Shown piece by piece: positions 20,232 to 28,579 of a stretch of 64,000 nucleotides of DNA. The stretch is from assembly GCA_024742665.1 (NCBI GenBank), contig JANSYA010000008.1, positions 186,001 to 250,000 of the forward strand, written 5' to 3'. The translations under genes were made by a program, and so were the position numbers. Origin of the DNA: a bacterium (lineage in GTDB: Bacteria > Spirochaetota > Leptospiria > Leptospirales > Leptonemataceae). A model generated the notes under the pieces. That model saw nothing but the letters and a program-made list of their open reading frames with translations. It did no database searches and was not told where the DNA came from. Within the stretch, counting starts at the first letter, position 1, and the number at the start of each line of letters is the position of its first letter.

Positions 20232-21353
20232 ATGCGCCTGGGATATATGGGAAGCCCTGCGATCTCAGCTCGTTTGCTCGAAGCTCTGCTGGAATCCTCC
20301 CACGAAGTGGCCTTCGTCGTGTCGAATCCCGACACCCCCCGCGGACGCAGTTCGCGCCTGCAGCCGACTGAAGTTTCAGCTCTGGCTCTCGAACGGAATT
20401 TGCCCCTGTTTCGGCCGCAGACCCTGAAAAACGGCGCAATCACCGGCGAACTGGAGGCTTTCCGGGTCGATCTGATCGTGGTCTTCGCCTACGGTCGGCT
20501 GTTACCGCCGGACGTGTTCGAACTGCCGCCGGCGGGCACGATCAATCTGCACGCGTCGATTTTGCCGCTGCTGCGCGGCGCATCGCCGATCCAGTCGGCG
20601 CTTTTAGAGGGCTTCACCGAAACCGGCTGGTCGATTCAGTTTATTGCCGCGGGAATGGATACCGGCGATGTGCTTTCCGAAGTCCGGCTGTCGGTCGATC
20701 CCGACGAAACCGCGGGGGAGCTTACCGAGCGCCTGGTGCCGGCGGGGGTGCAGCTGATGCTGGATACCCTCGAAACGCTCGGGAAAGCCATGCAGCAGGG
20801 CGGCGACGTGCGCCAGCTCGCGACGCCGCAGAATCACGAGCGGTCCACGCACTGTCGCAAAATTACGAGCGAGATGGCCCGCATCGACTGGAGCCGGTCC
20901 GCCCTGGAAATTCATAATACGATCCGCGCGCTGAATCCGAAGCCGATCGCCCGCACCACGATTCTGACAGCCGACGGCGGCGCTTTGAAAATTCACCGAA
21001 CCCGGCTGCTTGATATGGCGACGCTTGAGAGCCTGACGGACTTCCAGACCGGGGATGCCATCACCCCGGAAAACCTGAAGGCGATGGCTCCGGGTCAGCT
21101 GCTGGCGGTGCGTCTGGCGGCTGCTCCCGCTCTTGCTTCCGGTTCCGATCGTGCCGACTCCGGGGCCCCGGGCAGCGTCGCCGGGGGGCAAAAATCTGCG
21201 GCGCCGCGTCCGGCTGTGCTTGTGACGACGGGAGCGGGCTGCCTGGAAATTCTGGAGCTCCAGCCCGAGAATAGAAAGAAATTGACCGCAAAGGATTTTC
21301 TGAACGGTTATCGTAAGGCGAACCCCGTCTTACTCGGAAGTACAACAACATGA
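20232..21353 (+). CDS. fmt: Methionyl-tRNA formyltransferase
   Basis: Adds a formyl group from 10-formyl-THF to initiator Met-tRNA. Start ATG 20232 (MRLGYMGSP) fits the family; Met codons at 20151 and 20202 are in frame but add non-family sequence. The N-terminal domain has VVFAYGRLLP, INLHASILPLLRGASPIQ (the N-H-A-S and RGA-P signature) and GMDTGD. The C-terminal domain (about 210-373) carries an Ala/Gly/Ser-rich insertion near 290-325. def is not next to it, which is unusual. The last base pairs overlap the PASTA gene (ATGA), so the two are coupled, at the head of a translation-related operon. Confidence 0.94.
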   Translation: MRLGYMGSPAISARLLEALLESSHEVAFVVSNPDTPRGRSSRLQPTEVSALALERNLPLFRPQTLKNGAITGELEAFRVDLIVVFAYGRLLPPDVFELPPAGTINLHASILPLLRGASPIQSALLEGFTETGWSIQFIAAGMDTGDVLSEVRLSVDPDETAGELTERLVPAGVQLMLDTLETLGKAMQQGGDVRQLATPQNHERSTHCRKITSEMARIDWSRSALEIHNTIRALNPKPIARTTILTADGGALKIHRTRLLDMATLESLTDFQTGDAITPENLKAMAPGQLLAVRLAAAPALASGSDRADSGAPGSVAGGQKSAAPRPAVLVTTGAGCLEILELQPENRKKLTAKDFLNGYRKANPVLLGSTTT

Positions 21354-22387
21354 GTGAAAAACCACAATACCAGTTCCTGACGGGCTTTGCCCGCTTCGTA
21401 TTTTATTTCGTCCTGACTCTGGCGCTCTTCTTTGGAGCCGCCGTGATCATTTTCGTTCTGCGCGGGTCCAGCACCGAGACCAACGCGATGCCCGACGTCA
21501 CGGGCAAATACTACGTCGACGTGCATGAAGATTTGAACGGGCGCCTGCAACTGCGGGTGCGTCTGGAGAAGCGAGCCTTCAACGATCGCGCGGCGGGACT
21601 GGTGCTCTATCAAAGCATCGCCCCGGGTTCGCTCGTGCAGCCCCGGGAAAAAATCGAACTGATTGTCAACCAGCCCGATCCGCTGCTGAAGATGCCCGAC
21701 CTGATGCGGACTTCGATTCAAAACGCCAAATCGTCGATCGCTCGCCTGGCCGGAGACGAACGTGTCTATGCGTTGACCCTCGGCGCGGTTAGCGAGATTG
21801 AAACCGACGAGGCTCCCGCGGGCACGGTCCTGGCCCAGTTCCCACCGGCAGGAGAGAGCGTTTCCCCCGGAGAGGCGGTCTATCTGCTGGTCGCCCGGCA
21901 GGCGCGTGAAGTTCCCCTGGCGGTCGTGACCGCCGAAGAGCAGAGCCGCTGGGTCGGCCAGAACGTTACGATTCTGACCGAGTACTTGAGCCGTCGCAAT
22001 ATCGACTATCGCCTGGGGGATATCCAGGCGCCGCCGTCCCGCGCCCAGAACGGCCAGGTGTACGGCGTCCAGCCGGCCGTGCCGTCGGGTGAGCCCTTTC
22101 GTCTGGATGTGTACTTCGATCCGCCGGAAGAACGCTACGGCAGCGGCTACGAAATGCTCGAAGTCGACCTGGATGAAGCGGGCAGTTGCCGCGGCGAGAT
22201 CCAGGCCTTAAGTGAAACTGACGCCGGGGAACTACCGCCGCCCCGGAGCGTCTTCGCCACGAAGACTCACGCGGAAGACGAAACCGTCAGCGTGATCCTC
22301 TATCGCCGGGGCGAGAACCGGGTGCGTTTTTCGTGCGGGGATGAAGTTGTCTATGAGCGAACCTTCCGGCCGGAATTTCCGGGCTGA
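21350..22387 (+). CDS. Membrane-anchored PASTA-domain protein
   Basis: A 345-residue protein with a short cytoplasmic tail, one transmembrane segment (about 13-37), then two clear PASTA repeats (about 47-106, opening MPDVTGKYYVDV; about 113-184, opening MPDLMRTSIQNAKS and closing PPAGESVSPGEAVYLLV) and a likely third (about 190-255). A C-terminal beta-rich domain (about 256-345) has an Ig-like look. PASTA domains bind peptidoglycan fragments and usually sit on PknB-type kinases or penicillin-binding proteins; no kinase or transpeptidase domain is present here. Its start overlaps the fmt stop (ATGA). Function in wall sensing or anchoring is inferred. Confidence 0.85.
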   Translation: MSEKPQYQFLTGFARFVFYFVLTLALFFGAAVIIFVLRGSSTETNAMPDVTGKYYVDVHEDLNGRLQLRVRLEKRAFNDRAAGLVLYQSIAPGSLVQPREKIELIVNQPDPLLKMPDLMRTSIQNAKSSIARLAGDERVYALTLGAVSEIETDEAPAGTVLAQFPPAGESVSPGEAVYLLVARQAREVPLAVVTAEEQSRWVGQNVTILTEYLSRRNIDYRLGDIQAPPSRAQNGQVYGVQPAVPSGEPFRLDVYFDPPEERYGSGYEMLEVDLDEAGSCRGEIQALSETDAGELPPPRSVFATKTHAEDETVSVILYRRGENRVRFSCGDEVVYERTFRPEFPG

Positions 22388-22447
22388 TTGGAAGTGAGGC
22401 GCAGGGCCGGCGGACTATTTTAGACCGCCGTCGTTAGAATTCCTTGA

Positions 22448-22463
22448 CCGGGCCCTGGCCCGG
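22448..22463 (+). promoter_or_regulatory. Perfect palindrome in the rpsP leader
   Basis: CCGGGCC, CT, GGCCCGG: a 7-bp perfect stem with a 2-base centre, ending 2 bases before a TTG and 17 bases before the GTG start of rpsP. A weaker GGCGG/CCGCC pair lies just upstream (about 22408-22428). It may be an mRNA control element or a protein-binding dyad. Confidence 0.4.
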
Positions 22464-22480
22464 AATTGACTGGTCGGATC

Positions 22481-22735
22481 GTGGTTCGAATAAGATTACA
22501 AAGACTGGGTTCAACCCATCGCCCCTTTTACCGCATTGTTGCGGCCAACTCTACCGCCCCCCGGGACGGCCGGTTCATTGAGATTCTCGGCACCTATGAT
22601 CCCGTGAAAGTCGCGGCGGATAACGTGTCTCTGAAAGAAGAACGCGTCAAGCACTGGCTTGGTCATGGCGCGCAGCCTTCCGACTCAGTCCGTTCCATTC
22701 TGGAAAAAAAGGGTCTGCTGACGGCGGCGAAATAA
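22481..22735 (+). CDS. rpsP: 30S ribosomal protein S16
   Basis: An 84-residue S16 ([20 protein letters not shown], then [16 protein letters not shown], and [15 protein letters not shown]). I use GTG 22481, which gives the usual [10 protein letters not shown] beginning; a TTG at 22466 adds five residues. It opens the conserved rpsP-khpA-rimM-trmD-rplS ribosomal/RNA-modification cluster. The palindrome at 22448-22463 sits directly upstream. Confidence 0.95.
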   Translation: MVRIRLQRLGSTHRPFYRIVAANSTAPRDGRFIEILGTYDPVKVAADNVSLKEERVKHWLGHGAQPSDSVRSILEKKGLLTAAK

Positions 22736-22835
22736 GATTCGCACAGCCGGGCAGGGAACCGCATCCAGGTTTCTGTATCGGCGGCGATGCTTCGCTGTAT
22801 CTGGCTGAGACGCACAGGAACAACAGGACGCAAGC

Positions 22836-23084
22836 GTGACGGAATCAACGAATTCGACGGAACTCGTAGAGTATATTGTTCACAGTCTGGTGGAAAATCC
22901 GGATGAAGTGCAAATCAACACGATTCCCGGAACTGAAGAAACGATCATTGAACTGCGCGTCGCCGAGTCCGACGTTGGCAAAGTGATCGGCAAAAACGGC
23001 AGCGTCGCTCGCGCTCTTCGCACTCTACTCTCGGCTCTCGGTTCCCGGGACGAGAAAACCTACTCTCTCGAAATCATCGACTGA
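22836..23084 (+). CDS. khpA: KH-domain RNA-binding protein KhpA
   Basis: An 82-residue single type II KH domain protein of the KhpA/YlqC family. The GXXG-type loop is in KVIGKNGSVARALRTLL (about 50-66). The family binds many RNAs and, with KhpB, affects cell division and post-transcriptional control. Start GTG 22836. Its place between rpsP and rimM is conserved in many bacteria. Confidence 0.93.
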   Translation: MTESTNSTELVEYIVHSLVENPDEVQINTIPGTEETIIELRVAESDVGKVIGKNGSVARALRTLLSALGSRDEKTYSLEIID

Positions 23085-23094
23085 TTGAACTATC

Positions 23095-23724
23095 GTGCAA
23101 CCGCAAGATCTTGAGGATCTAATCGCCGTCGCGCGATTGACCGGCGGTCTTCCCGGAAAAACTTCGCGCTATGGCGTGACTGTCGGCGGCGACGGCCTGG
23201 CGGATCTCAAACCGCCGATTCAAATCTGGCTGCATCGCCCCGCTTACCGTGGCAACGATCTCAAGAAAATTCTGAGCTCCGTAAAACCGCATCCGCGATC
23301 GGACGGTTTTTTCGCCCCGGTGGAGTTACTCTCGCGGAAAGTGCGGGGCAAAGGCAAGGGCGAAGTCCGCCTGAAATTACCGGAAGATTTTACCGGCGAC
23401 GACGGCGACCTGGACTTAATGGGCTGGTGGCTGTGCTGCGAACGCGAACAGCTGGCGGCCACCGGCGAAGTCTACGTCTTCCAGATGATCGGTCTGGCGG
23501 TCCACCGGCGAAACGGAGAGGGCGAGCCTTTCGAAGAGCAGCCAGTCGCGACAGTGACCGGCTACATAGAAACCGGCGCCCACGGTTTGCTGGAAACTCG
23601 AACCCTGGCAACGGGAGACGCGGAGCCAATCGAAGTGCTCGTGCCCCTGGTGCCGGAGTACGCCGAACTCGATCTGCCGAACAAGCGCGTTTATGTGCGG
23701 GGATTCGACGACCTGATCGTATAG
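23095..23724 (+). CDS. rimM: Ribosome maturation factor RimM (divergent)
   Basis: Assists assembly of the 30S head by binding S19. The C-terminal PRC-barrel region is recognisable: VYVFQMIGLAV, VATVTGYIETGAHGLLETR, EVLVPLVPEYAELDLPNKRV. The N-terminal half is more divergent (AVARLTGGLPGKTSRYGV) and the protein is about 209 residues, longer than the usual 170. Position between khpA and trmD gives independent support. Start GTG 23095, ten bases after khpA. Confidence 0.88.
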   Translation: MQPQDLEDLIAVARLTGGLPGKTSRYGVTVGGDGLADLKPPIQIWLHRPAYRGNDLKKILSSVKPHPRSDGFFAPVELLSRKVRGKGKGEVRLKLPEDFTGDDGDLDLMGWWLCCEREQLAATGEVYVFQMIGLAVHRRNGEGEPFEEQPVATVTGYIETGAHGLLETRTLATGDAEPIEVLVPLVPEYAELDLPNKRVYVRGFDDLIV

Positions 23725-23735
23725 GCCGGACTGTC

Positions 23736-24440
23736 ATGAACATTCAGATTCTCACGCTTTTTCCCGAAAGATACCACACTTATGTCGAATCAGGCTTGCC
23801 ACAGAAGGCCACCGCTCGGAACTTGTTCCGATTGCATCCTGTGCAGCTTCGGGACTTTGCTGAACCGGAGCGAAAAGGACGCGTGGACGACGCTCCGTAC
23901 GGCGGCGGGCCGGGCATGGTGCTCCAGCCTGGACCGATTGACCGGGGCCTGCAGTCCATGCCGGAAAAATTGCCGGTCGTCTTGATGACGCCGCGCGGCG
24001 AGCTGTTAGGGCAGCGTCGCGTTCGGGAATTCGCCGGGATGCAGGGGCTGACGATTGTCTGCGGCTATTATGAAGGCGTGGATGAGCGAGTGGCCGAACA
24101 CCTGGTGGATTATCAAATATCCATCGGCGAGTTCGTGCTGGGATCGGGAGATCTGGCGGCCCTGTGTTTGATTGAAGCGGTTACCCGCCTGCTGCCTGGA
24201 TATATGGGCAGCGCGGACAGCCATCGCGTGGAAAGTTATGAAAGCGCGGAGCTGGATGACGGCGCGGTGCAGGAGCAGGGGGTGCGAGAGCATCCCCAGT
24301 ATACGCGCCCCGCGGAGTATCGGGGCTGGAAAGTGCCGAACGTTTTATTAGAAGGGCATCATCAAAAGATTGCCGACTGGCGGCGGGAAGAAAGCCGCCG
24401 GATTACAGAATTACGCACAGAAAACCCCAAGGACGACTAA
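23736..24440 (+). CDS. trmD: tRNA (guanine-N1)-methyltransferase
   Basis: Methylates G37 of tRNAs with G36, preventing frameshifting; a SPOUT enzyme with a trefoil knot. The 234-residue length and motifs are typical: [40 protein letters not shown], and the knot SAM-binding region [20 protein letters not shown], followed by RLLPG. The tail has [19 protein letters not shown] and GHHQKI. Start ATG 23736, 11 bases after rimM; rplS begins just after its stop. Confidence 0.97.
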   Translation: MNIQILTLFPERYHTYVESGLPQKATARNLFRLHPVQLRDFAEPERKGRVDDAPYGGGPGMVLQPGPIDRGLQSMPEKLPVVLMTPRGELLGQRRVREFAGMQGLTIVCGYYEGVDERVAEHLVDYQISIGEFVLGSGDLAALCLIEAVTRLLPGYMGSADSHRVESYESAELDDGAVQEQGVREHPQYTRPAEYRGWKVPNVLLEGHHQKIADWRREESRRITELRTENPKDD

Positions 24441-24441
24441 G

Positions 24442-25041
24442 ATGTCGGAAGAAACTGAAGTACAGCAAGAAGAAACCGGTGCAGCCGAAAACGCGGCAGC
24501 TCCTGCGAAATTATCTTATCTGCCGCTGAACGGCGGCAAAGTGGCCACGACCATGAACGTGGACGAGCAGATCAAAGATCGTCCGGCTTTCTCCGCCGGC
24601 GATACGGTCAAAGTCCACTACCGCATTAAAGAAGGCGATAAAGAGCGTGTGCAGGTGTACGAAGGCACGGTCATCGCGATGCGCGGCTCCGGCATGGACA
24701 AGACCTTCGTCGTTCGTCGGATTTCCCACGAAATCGGCGTGGAGCGGATCTTTCCGTTTCACTCTCCGGCGATTCAAAAAATCGAAACGACCCGTCGTGG
24801 TCGCGTGCGTCGCGCGAAGCTGTTCTATCTGCGCCACAAGTCCGGCAAAGAAGGCCGCATCAAAGAAGTCTTCGATGCTGAACGTTTCGAGGCGAACAAA
24901 AAGAATCGCAAAGAGCGCAAGCGTCGCAAGAAGCCCGAAGCCAAAGCGGCTCCCGCGGCGGCTGCACCGGCTCCCGAGCCTGCATCCGCTCCGGCTGCGG
25001 CCGCTCCCGAATCCGGGGCGACCACTCCGGCCGCCGAATAA
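24442..25041 (+). CDS. rplS: 50S ribosomal protein L19 with long tails
   Basis: L19 sits at the 30S-50S interface. The core (about 48-150) is clear: [68 protein letters not shown]. At 199 residues it is well over the usual 115-120. The extra parts are a 40-residue N-terminal Glu/Ala-rich stretch and a C-terminal tail that is first Lys/Arg-rich (about 150-170) and then Ala/Pro-rich. Start ATG 24442 directly after the trmD stop. Confidence 0.96.
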   Translation: MSEETEVQQEETGAAENAAAPAKLSYLPLNGGKVATTMNVDEQIKDRPAFSAGDTVKVHYRIKEGDKERVQVYEGTVIAMRGSGMDKTFVVRRISHEIGVERIFPFHSPAIQKIETTRRGRVRRAKLFYLRHKSGKEGRIKEVFDAERFEANKKNRKERKRRKKPEAKAAPAAAAPAPEPASAPAAAAPESGATTPAAE

Positions 25042-25065
25042 TCTGTCTGCGCGGGTCGGAGCACT

Positions 25066-25767
25066 CTGAGCCCCCGCTCGAATAAAACGCGCGCTTCCTC
25101 GAAACCGTCGCCGGAGTTTGAAGACTTCGAGCGTCGGTTCCTCGATCGCTTCGGGGGACCGGTGGCGGGCATCGACGAAGCCGGTCGCGGCCCCCTGGCC
25201 GGTCCGGTTTCCGTCGGCATCACTGTCTTTTCCCCCGATCTATTTGCGCCGGATTTTTATGATCCGGAACATGCCGACCGCGAACCCTTTCGCGGTCTCG
25301 ACGATTCCAAAAAAGTCAAACCCGCTCTACGGGACGAGTTGTTCGACGCCGTGCGCAAACACGCGCGTTTCGCCGCGGCCATTCACATCTCAAGCAAGCT
25401 CGTTGACGGCATGCGCATCGGCGGCGCGCTGGAGTTCGCCATGCTGCGGGCCATCGCCCGGGCCGAACAGGCCGGCCAGCGCCCGCGCGTCGTTTTAATC
25501 GATGGCAACTACAAGCTCCCTCAGGTTCGCGAACGTTATCCCGATATACATATCGAGTGCGTGGTCAAAGGCGATTCGCGGATTTTCAGCATCGCCGCCG
25601 CGTCGATTCTGGCCAAGGTCAGCCGCGATCGACGTATGTCCCGGTATGAAAAACTCTTTCCCGGATATGAGCTGGAAAAGCATAAAGGCTACGGAACCGT
25701 CGTGCACCGTGCGCGCATCCGCGAGCTGGGTCCCTGTCCGATTCATCGACGCAGCTACACCTGGTAA
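25066..25767 (+). CDS. rnhB: Ribonuclease HII
   Basis: Cuts RNA in RNA-DNA hybrids and at single ribonucleotides in DNA. GIDEAGRGPLAGPV holds the first Asp-Glu catalytic pair; DSKKVKP and VDGMRIGGALEFAM, then IDGNYKLP, KGDS and AAASILAKVSRDR follow. The first ordinary start codon in frame is GTG 25162, but that would begin only two residues before GIDEAGRG. In-frame sequence upstream (FEDFERRFLDRFGGPVAGID) looks like a normal RNase HII N-terminus. I therefore place the start at CTG 25066, which has GGAG 4 bases upstream; there is no ATG, GTG or TTG between it and 25162. The enzyme identity is certain, the start is not. Confidence 0.9.
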   Translation: MSPRSNKTRASSKPSPEFEDFERRFLDRFGGPVAGIDEAGRGPLAGPVSVGITVFSPDLFAPDFYDPEHADREPFRGLDDSKKVKPALRDELFDAVRKHARFAAAIHISSKLVDGMRIGGALEFAMLRAIARAEQAGQRPRVVLIDGNYKLPQVRERYPDIHIECVVKGDSRIFSIAAASILAKVSRDRRMSRYEKLFPGYELEKHKGYGTVVHRARIRELGPCPIHRRSYTW

Positions 25768-26793
25768 GTGGTGGTAACTGGCCTGGAAATTTCCTCTTCC
25801 CTGAAACTCAATCCGGTCCGACTGGCGAAGCCGGCGCTGGAATTAATCCGCAGCATGGTCGGGCGGGAAATCCGTGCCACGGTCGTACGCGGAGCCGGCG
25901 CCGAAGGCGGTTTGATCCAACTGCGCTCCGGGGGAACTCTAATTGAAGCCCGGGCGACCGGGGCTCCTCTGCGGGCAGGGCAGCATCTATTTCTGAAAGT
26001 CGAGCAGCCGCAGCAGGGCACCTATCGCCTGGTTGTGCTCGATCCACGGCAGCCTGCCGGGGGGCCGGCGATCGCCGCGAAACTCCTGCAGTCGCTGCCG
26101 CCAGGACCGCTGCAGCAGCTCTTCAGCGCGTTCCTGCGGCATTATACGCAGGCCGGAAAAACAAAGGCTGCTCCCTCTGGATCCCCGGGCGGAACGCTCG
26201 ATGCGGCCGGTCTAAAACAGGCGGGTAAATCAGGTTTGGTGAGCGGCCCTGCCGGCGCCCCGGGCGGTGCTATGACCGGCCGGACCGGAGGCGCATCAGA
26301 GGGCGTGCCCCGCAGCATACTCGACTCATTTTCGCAGCTGACGGCACGCGTGCCTGATCTGGATCGCAGCGCTCTGGCACCGATTCTACAGGGACTGCTC
26401 CAATCTCCGGGCGGCGAGCAGGCGCCGGACTTCTGGCTGGGCCAGGGCTGGGGGCCGTCAGCTGCGGACGACGAAGGCGACGAGCCGCTTGCCGAAGACT
26501 ATGCGGCCTTCGTCGGGCGTCTGGCCGAAGCTCCGTTCTATTTTATGAGCGACTTCAAGCTGGCGGCGACCGGACGGATCGGCGTGCTGGTGCTGTCTCC
26601 TGACCCGGACTTTCGACGGCTTTCGCTGTATTTGCATCCCGAGCGGGCGGATACGGCGGACTGGCTCGAATCCCGGGCGCTCTGGTTGAAGGAACAGGTC
26701 GGGCAGGCGGTGCAGTGGGAACGCCTTGAAGTCATCCGGGCGACGGAGGCCGGGCAGGATGTCGGCGGCGGACTGCTCGATTTGCAGGGCTGA
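25768..26793 (+). CDS. Hypothetical protein, possible YlqG/FliK-like
   Basis: A 341-residue protein starting at GTG 25768 (GTG 25771 also possible), directly after the rnhB stop. It has an N-terminal domain (about 10-95), a Gly/Ala/Pro-rich centre (about 130-180), and a C-terminal domain (about 245-335) with ALW-KEQVGQAVQWERLEVIRATE near the end. This layout, a flexible middle and a compact C-terminal beta/alpha domain, resembles FliK hook-length proteins. In Bacillus the order rplS...rnhB-ylqG-ylqH is known, ylqH being an FlhB C-terminal homologue; here the next gene is just such a homologue. So a YlqG counterpart is likely by context; sequence support alone is weak. Confidence 0.5.
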   Translation: MVVTGLEISSSLKLNPVRLAKPALELIRSMVGREIRATVVRGAGAEGGLIQLRSGGTLIEARATGAPLRAGQHLFLKVEQPQQGTYRLVVLDPRQPAGGPAIAAKLLQSLPPGPLQQLFSAFLRHYTQAGKTKAAPSGSPGGTLDAAGLKQAGKSGLVSGPAGAPGGAMTGRTGGASEGVPRSILDSFSQLTARVPDLDRSALAPILQGLLQSPGGEQAPDFWLGQGWGPSAADDEGDEPLAEDYAAFVGRLAEAPFYFMSDFKLAATGRIGVLVLSPDPDFRRLSLYLHPERADTADWLESRALWLKEQVGQAVQWERLEVIRATEAGQDVGGGLLDLQG

Positions 26794-26864
26794 CCGCTTC
26801 GGGCCGGGATCAGATCGGGCAAATACTGCTAAATTTGCTCTGATTGGTGAAAATGATTGGTTTT

Positions 26865-26894
26865 TTGATCGATGATTCTTGCATTGCATATAGA
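26865..26894 (+). promoter_or_regulatory. Promoter candidate for the FlhB-like gene
   Basis: TTGATC (26865-26870), an 18-base spacer, TATAGA (26889-26894), in an A/T-rich patch within the 152-base gap before the FlhB-like start at 26946. Confidence 0.4.
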
Positions 26895-26945
26895 TTCGTC
26901 TCCTGGGGAAGGTATGAGGCGGTCCGCTGCCTTGAGGAATAGAGA

Positions 26946-27218
26946 TTGAACGGCAAAGACGTCATTCGCGCCGGCGCGCTCCGGTTTCGGGCCGAAGAAG
27001 ATCGTGCGCCGCGACTGGTTGCGAAGGGAGCAGGAGCTCTGGCCGAACAGATGATCGCCGTTGCGCGAGAATCGGGAACAACCGTGGTCGAAGATCCGGG
27101 GCTGTGCGCTGCTGTTTCTGAATTGCCGGTCGGCAAAGAAGTCCCGGAGAATCTTTATCGGGTTATGGCGGGTCTATTTGCGCTGGTATACGACCTGAAC
27201 CAGCGGAACGCAGGATAG
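26946..27218 (+). CDS. FlhB C-terminal-like export-switch protein (YlqH/FlhX type)
   Basis: A 90-residue protein from TTG 26946. It aligns along its length with the cytoplasmic C-terminal part of FlhB: ALRFRAEEDRAPRLVAKG, then LAEQMIAVARESGTTVVEDP, VSELPVGKEVPENLYRVMAG and LFALVYDL. The protein begins right where FlhB continues after its autocleavage site; the NPTH motif itself is absent. Such short FlhB-like proteins occur outside flagellar operons in Bacillus (YlqH) and in spirochaetes, and can in some species replace the C-terminal fragment of FlhB. Paired here with a FliK/YlqG-like candidate. No other flagellar gene is in the window. Confidence 0.82.
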   Translation: MNGKDVIRAGALRFRAEEDRAPRLVAKGAGALAEQMIAVARESGTTVVEDPGLCAAVSELPVGKEVPENLYRVMAGLFALVYDLNQRNAG

Positions 27219-27261
27219 TGACGGATGGCGGGCTGCCTGCAAAGGTCAATTGATTGAATTT

Positions 27262-28503
27262 ATGAAGAAGATTAAGGTCACGGAGCTCAAACCGGGCATG
27301 ATATTCGACCAGCCGGTCTACATCGATCCGACGAATGTGCTCGTCCAGGCCCGTCAGGAAATCATGGCGCGGGACATCGAACGTCTGGTGAAGTGGGGCA
27401 TTCTTGAAGTCGAAACGAACGGCCAGATTGTAGGCGAAGGCAAAAGCGATGACGCGGCGCAAGAGCCGGCCGCTGCAGCTCCGGCGGCCGCGTCCGGTGC
27501 GAAACCCGCGGCTCCGGCCGGCGGCGCTGGTGGCGCTTCTCGGGACGCCGAAATCAAAGCGGTTGCCGCGGACTACGAGGTCCTGCGGAAGTACAAGCGC
27601 AGCTTTCGCAATCTGGTAGTGGAGACCGGCGAAGTTCTGCAAACGAATATTCAGGCGCTGGTCGATAACAAAAATTTTGACAATCGCGCTGTGATTGGCG
27701 TGGCTTCGCGGCTGGTTGAAGAGCTGACGACCAGGAAGCTGCTATTGGTAGCTTTGCGGGGTCTGCGTTACGGCGGCAACTGGACCGTATACCATTCGAT
27801 TCACGCGACCGCCTACGGTATTGTTCTCGGGCATACCATGAACTACTCACGGCCGAAGCTGCAGGATCTCGCCTTCGCCATGCTGCTGATGGACGTGGGT
27901 ATGCACAAACTCCCCGGTCATATTCGGGAGAAGGCGGCCGAGCTCACGGACACCGAACGCACGACTGTAAAAACTCATCCGCTGATCGGCTATAAGATGC
28001 TGACCGAGGTTGGTAAAGTAAAAGCCAGCCTGGCCACGATCGCGCTGCAGCACCACGAGGCCTTCGACGGCAGCGGCTATCCTCAGGGACTCAAGGGCGG
28101 CCAGATCGAAGAGCTGACGCGTATCGCGGCGATCACCGACAGCTACACGGCCATGATCGAAGGACGTCCGTATCGTAAGGCGATTCTACCGTACGACGCC
28201 ATGAAGAATATGCTGTCCGTGCAAATGGCCCGTTTCGATCCCAAGATTCTGCGTACTTTTCTCGGGCGCATCTCGATCTATCCGCTGGGTTCTCTCGTGC
28301 AACTCAGCAACCAACAAATCGGTATGGTCGTCGGCTGTCGTCCGGACAAGCCCTTGCGGCCGATCCTGCGCTTAATGCGCGACGAAAATTCACTGCCCTT
28401 GAACGGTCTGGCCTTCGTTGATCTAATCAAGCAGACCGACGTGTACATCGTCAAGGCTCTGGAAGCCCACACCGCCGGCATCGATCTCGATTCGGAAGTC
28501 TGA
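27262..28503 (+). CDS. HD-GYP domain protein with altered HD motif
   Basis: A 413-residue cytoplasmic protein. The N-terminal domain (about 1-65) begins MKKIKVTELKPGM, typical of HD-GYP proteins; an Ala/Pro-rich linker (about 68-95) follows. The HD-GYP domain (about 120-350) has HSIHATAY, HPLIGYKML, and HHEAFDGSGYPQGL, the GYP signature. The HD motif, normally L-L-H-D-I-G-K, reads LLMDVGMHKLP: histidine is replaced by Met and the lysine by Met. HD-GYP enzymes degrade cyclic di-GMP; with this change activity is uncertain and it may be a degraded or differently metallated form. ATG 27262 is used; a TTG at 27250 with AAAGG upstream is also possible. Confidence 0.85.
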   Translation: MKKIKVTELKPGMIFDQPVYIDPTNVLVQARQEIMARDIERLVKWGILEVETNGQIVGEGKSDDAAQEPAAAAPAAASGAKPAAPAGGAGGASRDAEIKAVAADYEVLRKYKRSFRNLVVETGEVLQTNIQALVDNKNFDNRAVIGVASRLVEELTTRKLLLVALRGLRYGGNWTVYHSIHATAYGIVLGHTMNYSRPKLQDLAFAMLLMDVGMHKLPGHIREKAAELTDTERTTVKTHPLIGYKMLTEVGKVKASLATIALQHHEAFDGSGYPQGLKGGQIEELTRIAAITDSYTAMIEGRPYRKAILPYDAMKNMLSVQMARFDPKILRTFLGRISIYPLGSLVQLSNQQIGMVVGCRPDKPLRPILRLMRDENSLPLNGLAFVDLIKQTDVYIVKALEAHTAGIDLDSEV

Positions 28504-28579
28504 ATTCCTGCGCTAACCTGCGCTTTTCGCACTACCGGCGGGGAGAGCGGGGAGTGCGGAGTTTTACGAGCATTTCTTC

